Source: Paenarthrobacter aurescens
GTDB taxonomy: Bacteria; Actinomycetota; Actinomycetes; Actinomycetales; Micrococcaceae
Length of the DNA: 64,000 nucleotides
Assembly: GCF_025421775.1 (NCBI RefSeq)
Contig: NZ_JAOEFX010000006.1
Location: 186,001 to 250,000, forward strand
Reading direction: 5' to 3'
Shown here one piece after another: positions 8,954-16,576 of this stretch; the stretch's first letter is position 1, and the number at the start of each line of letters is the position of its first letter. The translations under genes and the position numbers were made by a program. The notes under the pieces were generated by a model. It made no database searches, was not told where the DNA came from, and saw nothing but the letters and a program-made list of their open reading frames with translations.

Positions 8954-9940
8954 TCAGATCAATCCGAGATCAGCCACGGCAGCTCGCTCGTCGAAAAGCT
9001 CAGCGGCTGTAGCGTCCATCTTCCTGCGGCTGAAGTCGTTCACTTCCAGTCCTTCAACAATTTCCCAGTTTCCGCCTGAGGTGGTCACTGGGTATGAGTA
9101 AACAAGACCTTCGGGCACGCCATATGATCCGTCGGAGGCAACGGCCATCGAAACCCAATCGCCCTCGGGGGTGCCGAGAAGCCAGTCGCGGGCTGCGTCG
9201 ATGGTTGCCGATGCCGCCGAGGCCGCAGAGGATGCGCCCCTGGCCTCGATGATCGCTGCGCCTCGCTGAGCGACCGTCGGGATGAAGTCATTCTCAATCC
9301 AGTCTTGATCGTTCACCACCTCGGCCGCGTTTCTGCCGGCTACCTCCGCGTTAAAGATGTCCGGGTACTGCGTTGCAGAGTGATTGCCCCAGACGGTCAA
9401 CCTGCGGATCTCCCGGACCGGGACTTGTGTCTTTCGAGCAAGCTGGCCGAGGGCACGATTATGATCCAGCCGGGTGAGGGCGCTGAATCGTGTGGCGGGG
9501 ATGTCCGGCGCGTTGCTCATGGCAATCAAGGCGTTCGTGTTGGCCGGATTGCCAGTCACACCGATACGGACGTCGTCGGCCGCGACACGGTTGAGAGCCT
9601 TGCCTTGCGCCGTGAAAATAGCACCATTGGCGCTGAGCAGGTCGCCGCGTTCCATGCCCTTGGACCGCGGACGGGCGCCAACAAGTAAAGCCAAGTTGAC
9701 GCCGTCGAATATATGGTCGGCGTCATCGCCGATTTCCACCGAATCGAGCGCGGGAAACGCGCAGTCATCGAGCTCCATCACAACTCCCTCGAGGGCCTTC
9801 AATGCCGGCGTGATCTCCAGGAGCCGGAGTTGTACCGGAGTGTCCGGGCCGAAGAGGGCACCGCTGGCGATCCGGAACAGAAGGCTGTAGCCGATCTGGC
9901 CCGCCGCGCCGGTCACCGCGATCTTGATGGGTCTGCTCAC
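8954..9940 (-). CDS. mdh: Malate dehydrogenase
   Basis: Interconverts malate and oxaloacetate with NAD in the TCA cycle. It has 328 residues, typical of the actinobacterial and eukaryotic cytosolic-type MDH group. Visible landmarks are [19 protein letters not shown] (residues 9-27, NAD binding), [15 protein letters not shown] (substrate Arg), [18 protein letters not shown] (catalytic Asp), and [12 protein letters not shown] (catalytic His). A CGT-AAGGAGAACGTC type ribosome site lies upstream of ATG 9940. It is convergent with the LysR gene. The gene appears monocistronic. Confidence 0.96.
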   Translation of the reverse strand: MSRPIKIAVTGAAGQIGYSLLFRIASGALFGPDTPVQLRLLEITPALKALEGVVMELDDCAFPALDSVEIGDDADHIFDGVNLALLVGARPRSKGMERGDLLSANGAIFTAQGKALNRVAADDVRIGVTGNPANTNALIAMSNAPDIPATRFSALTRLDHNRALGQLARKTQVPVREIRRLTVWGNHSATQYPDIFNAEVAGRNAAEVVNDQDWIENDFIPTVAQRGAAIIEARGASSAASAASATIDAARDWLLGTPEGDWVSMAVASDGSYGVPEGLVYSYPVTTSGGNWEIVEGLEVNDFSRRKMDATAAELFDERAAVADLGLI

Positions 9941-10144
9941 GTGACGTTCTCCTTATCGATTTGATACACCGAAGGGCTTTGCAAGCTGTATGTCATGGTG
10001 CCACAGAGCTGTGGTTGCCAGTAATGGCCTGCGCTCGAGTCGCCAAGAGTGTCATCAGAATTTCCGATGTGGTTGTGCGGTTTTATTCGCTATGCAGATG
10101 CACTTTGTGCACGTGAGAATGAATTAACCGTCACAGAAAAGGGC

Positions 10145-10204
10145 CACAGCGTCCGTCATTTCAGCCGATGCTCCCAACGACGGGAGCCGTCGATCCGCGC
10201 TGTG
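10145..10204 (+). other. Foldable 5' leader upstream of the monooxygenase
   Basis: CACAGCG (10145-10151) can pair with CGCTGTG (10198-10204). It encloses a hairpin GCTCCC (10170-10175) / GGGAGC (10182-10187) that is extended by CGAT/GTCG. The element ends 24 bases before ATG 10229 and leaves the AGGAG site free. I match it to no known riboswitch. The rest of 9941-10228 holds the divergent promoters and a small dyad CCACAG/CTGTGG at 10001-10014. Confidence 0.3.
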
Positions 10205-10228
10205 ACCCATCGCTAAATAGGAGAACAC

Positions 10229-11506
10229 ATGTCAAGCCAAGAGGTTGAGGTCCTCGTCGTCGGTGCAGGCCAGGCCGGGGTAGCGATGAGCGAGCACCTG
10301 AGCGAGCGGGGAATTCCCCACATCGTGCTGGAACGCCACCGCATCGCCGAGCGGTGGCGTTCAATGCGGTGGGACTCCCTGGTTGCGAATGGGCCGGCCT
10401 GGCACGACCGGTTCCCGGGCCTGGAATTCACCGGCATGGAACCCGGTTCGTTCCCCTCCAAAGAGCAGGTGGCAGACTACTTCGTGGCCTATGCAGAGAA
10501 GATCGGGGCGCCCATCCGCTGCGGCGTGGAGGTCAAATCCGTGCGCAGGAACGTCGGCGCACCGGGCTTCCAGGTGCAGACTTCTGACGGAGAGTTCAAC
10601 GCCCGCTATGTCGTAGCCGCCACGGGGCCGTTCCAGCGGCCGGTGATCCCCGCCGTCGTACCCGAAACCGCCGGCGTGATGCAGATGCACTCAAGCTCGT
10701 ACCGCAACCCGGGCCAACTGCCCGAAGGTGCGGTGCTGGTGGTCGGGGCTGGGTCATCGGGCGTGCAGATCGCGGCGGAAATCCAACGCTCCGGCCGCCA
10801 GGTCTTCCTCTCGGTAGGGCCGCATGACCGTCCGCCGCGGAACTACCGGGGCCGGGACTTCTGCTGGTGGCTGGGGGTGCTCGGCAAGTGGGACGCTTCC
10901 ACTCCGGCAGCGGGTGCAGAGCATGTGACCATCGCGGTGAGCGGGGCAGACGGTGGCCATACCGTTGACTTCCGTGCGCTCGCCGAGAACGGAATCAAGC
11001 TCGTGGGACGGACCACTGCGTTCGACAACGGAACAATGCGTTTTGCGGATGACCTCCGCACCAATATCGCGAACGGTGATACCCACTACCTGGAGTTGCT
11101 CGACGAAGCCGACGCTTACGTTGAACGCAATGGCCTGGACCTCCCGGAAGAACCCGAAGCCCGCCTCCTCCGGCCTGACCCGGAGAGCCTCACCAACCCC
11201 ATCCGCGAGCTCGACCTCGCCGGCGCCGGCGTCACGTCGATCGTGTGGGCCACAGGTTTCGCAGTGGACTACAGCTGGCTGCAAGTGGACGCCTTCGACG
11301 AGAAGGGCAAGCCGTTGCAGCAACGCGGTGTGTCCACCGAGCCAGGCGTGTACTTCCTGGGGTTGCCGTGGCAGTCACGACGGGGCTCAAGCTTCATCTG
11401 GGGCGTCTGGCACGATGCCAAGTACGTTGCCGATCAGATCACCATCCAGCGGAGCTATCTTGTGCACAACGAGCAGGACGCGCTGGTGGCGAGCGGAGCG
11501 GTCTAG
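10229..11506 (+). CDS. FMO-like flavin-dependent monooxygenase
   Basis: FAD- and NADPH-binding oxidoreductase of 425 residues. The FAD motif GAGQAG is at residues 12-17, the NADP motif GAGSSG at 173-178, and the late ATGF motif (VWATGFAVDYSWL) is present. It lacks the FxGxxxHxxxW fingerprint of Baeyer-Villiger enzymes, so it is closer to the CzcO/flavoprotein K+-efflux-linked or N/S-oxygenating group. It has no signal peptide and is cytosolic. ATG 10229 has TAGGAGAACAC just upstream. The next gene is convergent beyond a strong terminator, so it is probably transcribed alone. Substrate unknown. Confidence 0.82.
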   Translation: MSSQEVEVLVVGAGQAGVAMSEHLSERGIPHIVLERHRIAERWRSMRWDSLVANGPAWHDRFPGLEFTGMEPGSFPSKEQVADYFVAYAEKIGAPIRCGVEVKSVRRNVGAPGFQVQTSDGEFNARYVVAATGPFQRPVIPAVVPETAGVMQMHSSSYRNPGQLPEGAVLVVGAGSSGVQIAAEIQRSGRQVFLSVGPHDRPPRNYRGRDFCWWLGVLGKWDASTPAAGAEHVTIAVSGADGGHTVDFRALAENGIKLVGRTTAFDNGTMRFADDLRTNIANGDTHYLELLDEADAYVERNGLDLPEEPEARLLRPDPESLTNPIRELDLAGAGVTSIVWATGFAVDYSWLQVDAFDEKGKPLQQRGVSTEPGVYFLGLPWQSRRGSSFIWGVWHDAKYVADQITIQRSYLVHNEQDALVASGAV

Positions 11507-11517
11507 CGCCGGAAGAA

Positions 11518-11571
11518 ACCAGACACACCAGACAAACCAGACAAACCAGACAAACCAGACAAACCAGACAA
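11518..11571. repeat. Six tandem 9-bp units
   Basis: Six head-to-tail copies of ACCAGACAA, the first ending in C rather than A, start 11 bases after the monooxygenase stop and run directly into the terminator stem. The copies are otherwise identical, which suggests recent slippage expansion. There are no spacers, so this is not a CRISPR array. Confidence 0.95.
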
Positions 11572-11604
11572 AAGGGACCATGCCTGTCAGGCATGGTCCC
11601 TTTT
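11570..11604. terminator. Bidirectional terminator
   Basis: AAAAGGGACCATGCCTG (11570-11586) is perfectly complementary to CAGGCATGGTCCCTTTT (11588-11604). It has A tracts on one side and T tracts on the other, so it works for both the monooxygenase gene and the convergent aspartase operon. Confidence 0.95.
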
Positions 11605-11617
11605 GCTGTTTGGTGTC

Positions 11618-13036
11618 TCAGCCGAGCCCTGCCAGCGACCTGGCGGAAAGGGCCGCCTCCATCCTCTGCGGATCAAGCAGTCCGCGCTCCAACACGAGTT
11701 CCGCGATGCCCCGATGGGACGCGAGGGCTTCCTTGGCAAGTTCCGCCGCGGCCGCATATCCGATCAAGGGTGCCAGCCCGGTGACCACGCTGATCGACTC
11801 GATCATGCGTTGCTGCAGCACCTGCGTGTTCGCGGTGATGCCGTCCACGCAGTGCGTCCGGAGTTGGCGGCAGGCCACCGTGAGCCAGGCGATCGACTCC
11901 AGCAAGGCGTCAGCGATGACCGGCTCGAACGCATTGAGCTGGAGCTGGCCGGCCTCCACGGCCATGGTCACCGTCGCGTCGGCGCCGACAACCCGGAAAG
12001 CGACCTGGTTGACCATCTCCGGGATCACCGGGTTCACCTTGCCGGGCATGATGGATGACCCTGCCTGCACTGCGGGCAGGAAGATTTCCCCGAAACCCGT
12101 TTGCGGACCGGAGGAGAGCAATCGAAGATCGTTGCAGATCTTGGAAAGCTTCACTGCTGCCCTCTTCAAGACACCGGAGACGAGCATGAAGACGCCCGTA
12201 TCGCTGGTGGCCTCCACGAGGTTGGTGGCAGAGGAGAGCTGCAGACCGGTGATGGAGCTGAGCTCGCTGATCACGGCGTGCCGGTATTCCGGGGAAGCTG
12301 TGATGCCGGTGCCGATGGCCGTGGCTCCCAGATTGGATTCCCGCAGGTGGGGCAACAGTTCCAGGAGCCGTTGGCCGTCTTCGCGTAGCGTTTCGGCGAA
12401 CGCGCCGAACTCCTGGCCCATGGACATGGGGACGGCATCCTGGAGTTGGGTCCGGCCCACCTTGATGATGCCGGCGAACTCGGCGGCTTTGGCATCGAAT
12501 GCTTCGATGAGCCTGCCGTGTTCGGCGCAGAACCAAGAGATTTCCCGCTGCAAGGCGATCTTGATGGCAGTGGGATACACGTCGTTGGTGGATTGGCTGC
12601 GATTCACATCGTCAATAGGGTGCAGTGCGGCGTAATCGCCCTTGGGGTGCCCCATGATTTCCAGGGCGCGGTTCGCAATGATCTCGTTGGCGTTCATGTT
12701 GGTGCTGGTCCCGGCTCCGCCTTGGATGGTGTCCACTACGAACTGGTCATCCAAATGGCCGTCCATGACTTCCAGGGAAGCCTTTTGAATCGCTGAGGAT
12801 TTGTCGGGATCCAGAAGGCCCAGGCTTTCGTTTGCCCGTGCCGCTGAGTACTTCACGGCACCCAGGCTCCAAATGAGGGAACGCAGGGTGCCGATTGTTC
12901 GTCCGCTGACGGGGAAATTGTCCACCGCTCGCAGCGTGCTGATGCCCCAGTACGAAGCCTCGGGGACGTCTGCGTCCCCGAGGCTGTCGTGCTCTCGTCG
13001 TACTCCCGGGCAGGGAGAGGTTACTTGTTCGGTCAT
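11618..13036 (-). CDS. aspA: Aspartate ammonia-lyase (fumarase/aspartase superfamily)
   Basis: Deaminates aspartate, or a close analogue, to fumarate and ammonia. It has 472 residues. The superfamily signature GSSIMPGKVNP is at residues 326-336, with catalytic Ser in the SS loop. TGGAGTSTNMNANE-type sequence is near 106-119, and SQSTNDVYPTA is near 148-157. ATG 13036 has CAGGAACAG just upstream; the frame is open further but lacks family similarity there. It is last in the RidA-DUF1028-M20-aspartase operon. Aspartase is more likely than fumarase from the IPMSMGQE-like and TNM context, but analogues such as 3-substituted aspartates cannot be excluded. Confidence 0.85.
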   Translation of the reverse strand: MTEQVTSPCPGVRREHDSLGDADVPEASYWGISTLRAVDNFPVSGRTIGTLRSLIWSLGAVKYSAARANESLGLLDPDKSSAIQKASLEVMDGHLDDQFVVDTIQGGAGTSTNMNANEIIANRALEIMGHPKGDYAALHPIDDVNRSQSTNDVYPTAIKIALQREISWFCAEHGRLIEAFDAKAAEFAGIIKVGRTQLQDAVPMSMGQEFGAFAETLREDGQRLLELLPHLRESNLGATAIGTGITASPEYRHAVISELSSITGLQLSSATNLVEATSDTGVFMLVSGVLKRAAVKLSKICNDLRLLSSGPQTGFGEIFLPAVQAGSSIMPGKVNPVIPEMVNQVAFRVVGADATVTMAVEAGQLQLNAFEPVIADALLESIAWLTVACRQLRTHCVDGITANTQVLQQRMIESISVVTGLAPLIGYAAAAELAKEALASHRGIAELVLERGLLDPQRMEAALSARSLAGLG

Positions 13037-13077
13037 TGTCCTGTTCCTGAAAATGCTCACGACGCCGGACTCCCCGG

Positions 13078-14235
13078 CTATGCAGCCAAATAGTCCAGCG
13101 CCGTAAGCGCCAAGGCGGTTGCGCCGTCGTGAATGGCAAGGTTGGCTGCGTCGCCGACGCAATGCGCGGCGAACTCGGGTTGGTGGTTGGCTGCAGGGAA
13201 GCAGCCGAGTCCTATATAGGGGTGGATGGCCGGGACCACTTGGGACACATTGCCCATGTCCGTTGAGGCGCGGTTCATGGTTGCTTGCTCCGGAGGTGCG
13301 TCGAAGTCGCGGCCCAGGGCTTTCGCATGCCTGACGTACAGCTCCAGCGCCCGCAGGTCCGTGCGGAACTCCGAATAGGGTTCCGATTCCGGGGTCACCG
13401 ACAGCTCGCAGCCCGACGCCAGGGCTCCGGCTTCGAAGCACCGGTGCACGCGCTCTTCGAGCTCGCCCAACTGCGCGAGTGATTCGGCCCGGACGTACCA
13501 GCGGCCTTCTGTTTTCTCAGGTATGGCGTTGGGCGCTTCACCGCCGCGGGTCTGGATCCCATGGACACGGGTACCGGCCGGCAATTGCTGGCGGAGGAGT
13601 CCCAACGCCACCTGGGCAACTATGAACGCATCGTTGGCATTGACTCCCTGGTCGGGATAGGCGGCAGCATGAGCTGATTTACCGCGGTATTCCACATGGT
13701 TGTGGGCCACGGCGTAGGGGCGGGCCTCGGCGGAATCGACGGGACTGGGATGCGCCATCATGGCCAGGTCCAGGCCCTGGAAGGCACCCTTCTTCAGCAG
13801 CTCGATCTTTCCGCCGCCGCCTTCCTCCGCGGGGGTTCCGTAGAGTTCCACGGTCAGGTCCCGCTCGGCGGCAAACTCTGCCAGGGCCACCGCGGCACCA
13901 CACGAGATGGCGGTGATGATGTTGTGGCCGCATGCATGGCCAAGACCTGGAAGGGCGTCGTACTCGGCCATGAGCCCGATGCGACGGGAGCCCGTTCCAA
14001 ACACCGCACGGATGGCAGTGGGGAAGCCCAAATACTCTCTTTCCACCTCAAAGCCGTGCGCGGCGAGATAGTCGGCGGTCCAGGCCGCCGCGCGGTGTTC
14101 CTGCCAGCCGAGCTCCGGGTTGGCGTGGAGCGTCCCGGAGAGCTGGATCAGCTCCGGCTGCTGTTCGGTGACGGAATCAAGCACCCGCTGACGCTGGACA
14201 GCGGCATCCACGGGTGTCACTGCTTCAGCGCTCAT
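13078..14235 (-). CDS. M20 family amidohydrolase (AbgB/aminoacylase-like)
   Basis: Zinc-dependent amide hydrolase of 385 residues. EYDALPGLGHACGHN spans residues 91-105, with metal-binding Cys102 and His104. PAEEGGGGK near 136-144 carries the catalytic Glu pair, and NRASTDMGNVSQVVP is the late family motif seen in p-aminobenzoyl-glutamate hydrolase subunit B and related enzymes. ATG 14235 lies inside the end of the DUF1028 gene, an 11-base overlap; an earlier ATG at 14295 would extend into that gene without family similarity. It probably cleaves an N-acyl or N-carbamoyl amino acid that feeds the aspartase downstream. Confidence 0.85.
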   Translation of the reverse strand: MSAEAVTPVDAAVQRQRVLDSVTEQQPELIQLSGTLHANPELGWQEHRAAAWTADYLAAHGFEVEREYLGFPTAIRAVFGTGSRRIGLMAEYDALPGLGHACGHNIITAISCGAAVALAEFAAERDLTVELYGTPAEEGGGGKIELLKKGAFQGLDLAMMAHPSPVDSAEARPYAVAHNHVEYRGKSAHAAAYPDQGVNANDAFIVAQVALGLLRQQLPAGTRVHGIQTRGGEAPNAIPEKTEGRWYVRAESLAQLGELEERVHRCFEAGALASGCELSVTPESEPYSEFRTDLRALELYVRHAKALGRDFDAPPEQATMNRASTDMGNVSQVVPAIHPYIGLGCFPAANHQPEFAAHCVGDAANLAIHDGATALALTALDYLAA

Positions 14236-14896
14236 CGCCAGCCACTCCATAACCGACGGAAGCGGCGGGGTCCAGGCCCCGGACCACGTAGTCATGCCGC
14301 TGCGGAAGCCACACCCCCAGGAGGTTCTCCAGTTCGGTCATCGGGTCCTCATGCCAGTCCACACGCAGGTCCGTGTCCCGCCAACCGTGTCCGGACACCA
14401 CCGAGATACCCGCTGACCGCACTGGTCCGGCCTCACCGCCTGCTGCTTCGGCGGCTCGCAGGGCGGCCATGAGGCGCACTTCCAGCTCGCCGGAGGCGGC
14501 TTCGAACGCGTCGCATAGGGCCTGGGCAACTCCCGAATGTGCCAGCATATTGCCCGCAGCTACACTGTTCGCTCCCCGGCCTTCGCCAAACACGCCAAGG
14601 GTATGGGCTCCGCTGAACACTGCGGATCCGCCCTTGCCATCCAGGACCACCAGTTGCCGGTAATCCACCGATGGTGACTCCTGCACGACGGCGTCGATCG
14701 CCTCCTGCGCGGAATAGCCGGCTTGCAGGCGGTCCAGCAACGCCGTTCCCAGCCGGGGGTCTGTGATGTTCTGGGAGCTGACGGCGCCGATCCCGTCGCG
14801 CAGGTGCGCGCACCGCGCGGCCACGGCGGGGGAGGACGAGGAGACCGCCATGCCGAACCTGCCGTGGCCGTCCGTGGCGGCAATGCTGAACGTCAC
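14225..14896 (-). CDS. DUF1028 family protein (Ntn-hydrolase-like)
   Basis: A 223-residue protein matching DUF1028: it opens TFSIAATDGHGRFGMAVSSSSPAVAARC and carries AVSSQNITDPRLG and AAGNMLA. The family is thought to have an Ntn-hydrolase fold, but its reaction is not established to my knowledge. The start is GTG 14896, overlapping the RidA stop as GTGA. Members often sit beside RidA and amidohydrolase genes, as here, which points to a shared catabolic pathway. It is cytosolic, with no signal peptide. Confidence 0.85.
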   Translation of the reverse strand: MTFSIAATDGHGRFGMAVSSSSPAVAARCAHLRDGIGAVSSQNITDPRLGTALLDRLQAGYSAQEAIDAVVQESPSVDYRQLVVLDGKGGSAVFSGAHTLGVFGEGRGANSVAAGNMLAHSGVAQALCDAFEAASGELEVRLMAALRAAEAAGGEAGPVRSAGISVVSGHGWRDTDLRVDWHEDPMTELENLLGVWLPQRHDYVVRGLDPAASVGYGVAGDER

Positions 14897-15315
14897 TGCT
14901 GTCCCTCCGTGGAGAGCACTGCAGTGGCGTCAATTTCCACGAGCCATTCCGGGCGCGCCAAGGCCTGGACGACTATCCCGGTGGACACGGGGAACACGCC
15001 CTTGAGCCAGCGGCCCATGGTTCGGTAGACGGTTTCGCGGTAGCGGGGATCGATGAGGTAGACGGTCACCTTGACGATGTCTTCCAAACTGCTGCCGGCC
15101 TCCTTGAGCAACATGTCGATGTTGGCCATGGCCTTCTCTGTCTGGGCTTCGACGTCGCCGATTCCTACTGATTCCCGCGTCTCCAAGTCCTGTCCGATCT
15201 GGCCACGGAGGTAAACCACACCATTGGCCACCACTGCCTGGCAGAGGTCGTTATCCAGGTTCTGTTCGGGATAGGTCTCTTTGGTATTGAACGTGCGGAT
15301 ACGCTGGTGCTTCAT
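14893..15315 (-). CDS. RidA family (YjgF/YER057c/UK114) protein
   Basis: Small enamine/imine deaminase-like protein of 140 residues. GVVYLRGQIGQDLET, DVEAQTEKAMANIDMLLKEAGSSLEDIVKVTVYLID and EWLVEIDATAV are typical. The family hydrolyses reactive enamines or imines made by PLP enzymes and lyases. The canonical RidA Arg105 context here is LARPEWLVEIDA, with Arg present. It is the first gene of a four-gene minus-strand operon. The divergent LysR gene at 15449 probably regulates it. Confidence 0.9.
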   Translation of the reverse strand: MKHQRIRTFNTKETYPEQNLDNDLCQAVVANGVVYLRGQIGQDLETRESVGIGDVEAQTEKAMANIDMLLKEAGSSLEDIVKVTVYLIDPRYRETVYRTMGRWLKGVFPVSTGIVVQALARPEWLVEIDATAVLSTEGQQ

Positions 15316-15390
15316 GTCGCAGCTTGCCTTTCAGTCCTGTAAGCCGGGTGCTCGTATCCTTCAGCTTCCTGTGGCGTGCTAAATCTGTCC

Positions 15391-15411
15391 AACAGTTCTT
15401 TTAGAACGGTT
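15391..15411. promoter_or_regulatory. Dyad operator between the RidA operon and LysR
   Basis: AACAGTTCT (15391-15399) and AGAACGGTT (15403-15411) are inverted with one mismatch in nine, around TTT. The dyad sits midway between the two divergent starts, where a LysR protein normally binds. Confidence 0.65.
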
Positions 15412-15448
15412 GCATCGACTTTTCTGATGCACGGTGTAGTCTCGTGGC

Positions 15449-16363
15449 ATGGATGTGACCCTCACGCAGTTGCGCTATTTCGTCGAAGCCGCGGCCCAGT
15501 TGTCCATGACAGGGGCGGCCGTGCGTTTGAATGTGGCGCAGTCGGCAGTATCGGCCGCGATTGCCCAGCTGGAGCGGCACGTCGGAACGCAGTTCTTTAT
15601 CAGGCAGCGCTCCAAGGGCCTGGTGCTGACTCCGGCCGGTGAGCTGTTCGTCAGGGATGCCCAGGCCATCCTGGCGCAGGTAGAGGAAAGCATCGATCAC
15701 GCGCGGGGTGAACACCAGAGTGTTGCCGGGCGAATCCGGATTGCCTGCTTTAGTACGCTGGCCCCGTTCCTGCTCCCCGGGGTGCTGACCAAATTGAGGG
15801 AGGACCACCCTGCCCTTGAGACGGAGGTCATCGAGACCGACACCTCGGGCTGCATCAGTGCGCTGCTCAGCGGGCAGGCTGATCTGGCCCTGTGCTACGA
15901 CCTGGACCTGCCGGAGGCAATCGCCAGCTCTGTGGTGGACACTGTCCGGCCTTACGTGGCGCTGCCGCCGGATCACAGGCTGGCGGGGTCAAAGAGCGTC
16001 TCGCTGTCTGCGCTGAGCGGCGAATCCTTTGTGCTCCTGGACCTGCCGCACACCCGGGATCTCATGCTGTCCATCGCGCGCCTCGGTGGCCAGGAGCCGG
16101 ACGTCAGGTTCCGCTCGGCCAGCTATGAAACCGTGCGCACGTTCGTCGCACGGGGCCTCGGCTATTCCATCCTGCACCAGCGGCCACAGCATCAGTTGAC
16201 GTACGACGGCGGCCGCCTCGCCGCCGTCGAAATCCGCGACGATGTGCCGGAATTGAAGACAGTCCTGGCGCACTTGAAGTCCCACCGCCCCACGGCGAGG
16301 GTGCGGGCCGTTGCGCAGGCAGTGAGGCACCAAGTCGTCGCCGCCCGCTCGGCCCGAGCTTAG
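15449..16363 (+). CDS. LysR family transcriptional regulator
   Basis: Regulator of 304 residues. The HTH region reads LTQLRYFVEAAAQLSMTGAAVRLNVAQSAVSAAIAQLERHVG (about residues 5-46), with a C-terminal effector domain. It is divergent from the RidA-DUF1028-M20-aspartase operon and followed in the same direction by an MHS-family transporter, so it probably controls both the enzyme operon and the importer. The dyad at 15391-15411 is the best candidate site. The start ATG 15449 follows GTAGTCTCGTGGC, a weak ribosome site. Confidence 0.92.
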   Translation: MDVTLTQLRYFVEAAAQLSMTGAAVRLNVAQSAVSAAIAQLERHVGTQFFIRQRSKGLVLTPAGELFVRDAQAILAQVEESIDHARGEHQSVAGRIRIACFSTLAPFLLPGVLTKLREDHPALETEVIETDTSGCISALLSGQADLALCYDLDLPEAIASSVVDTVRPYVALPPDHRLAGSKSVSLSALSGESFVLLDLPHTRDLMLSIARLGGQEPDVRFRSASYETVRTFVARGLGYSILHQRPQHQLTYDGGRLAAVEIRDDVPELKTVLAHLKSHRPTARVRAVAQAVRHQVVAARSARA

Positions 16364-16380
16364 GTCAGCCCCTCCCATTC

Positions 16381-16482
16381 ATCTGCTGAATAGATGCACT
16401 TGGTGTTAAAAATCTATTCGACAGATCATGTTCCCGCGTCCGAAAATGGTTACACCAGCAAACGGGCGTGACTCAAGTCACG
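16381..16482 (+). promoter_or_regulatory. Regulatory region of the MHS transporter with two dyads
   Basis: ATCTGCTGAATAGAT (16381-16395) and ATCTATTCGACAGAT (16412-16426) form an inverted repeat matching at 13 of 15 positions, with a 16-base spacer. A second, perfect dyad CGTGACT-CA-AGTCACG lies at 16467-16482. The first begins 18 bases after the LysR stop, so it might also serve as a terminator. A weaker palindrome GGTCAACGTCGACC follows at 16508-16521. Confidence 0.5.
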
Positions 16483-16576
16483 TGTTCTGGTGGCGCAGTC
16501 CCAGGTCGGTCAACGTCGACCACCGCAGGCTCGCTCTCCCCATCCCAGCATCGGATCTTTTCCTCCAGGAGGAACT

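Noticed and set aside
11518..11571. Possible CRISPR array
   Set aside because: Units are 9 bases long, contiguous and without spacers.
10953..12635. 560-codon plus-strand ORF spanning the monooxygenase end and the aspartase gene
   Set aside because: Its middle is a TNQ repeat produced by the 9-bp array and it crosses a strong terminator. Both overlapped genes are clear.
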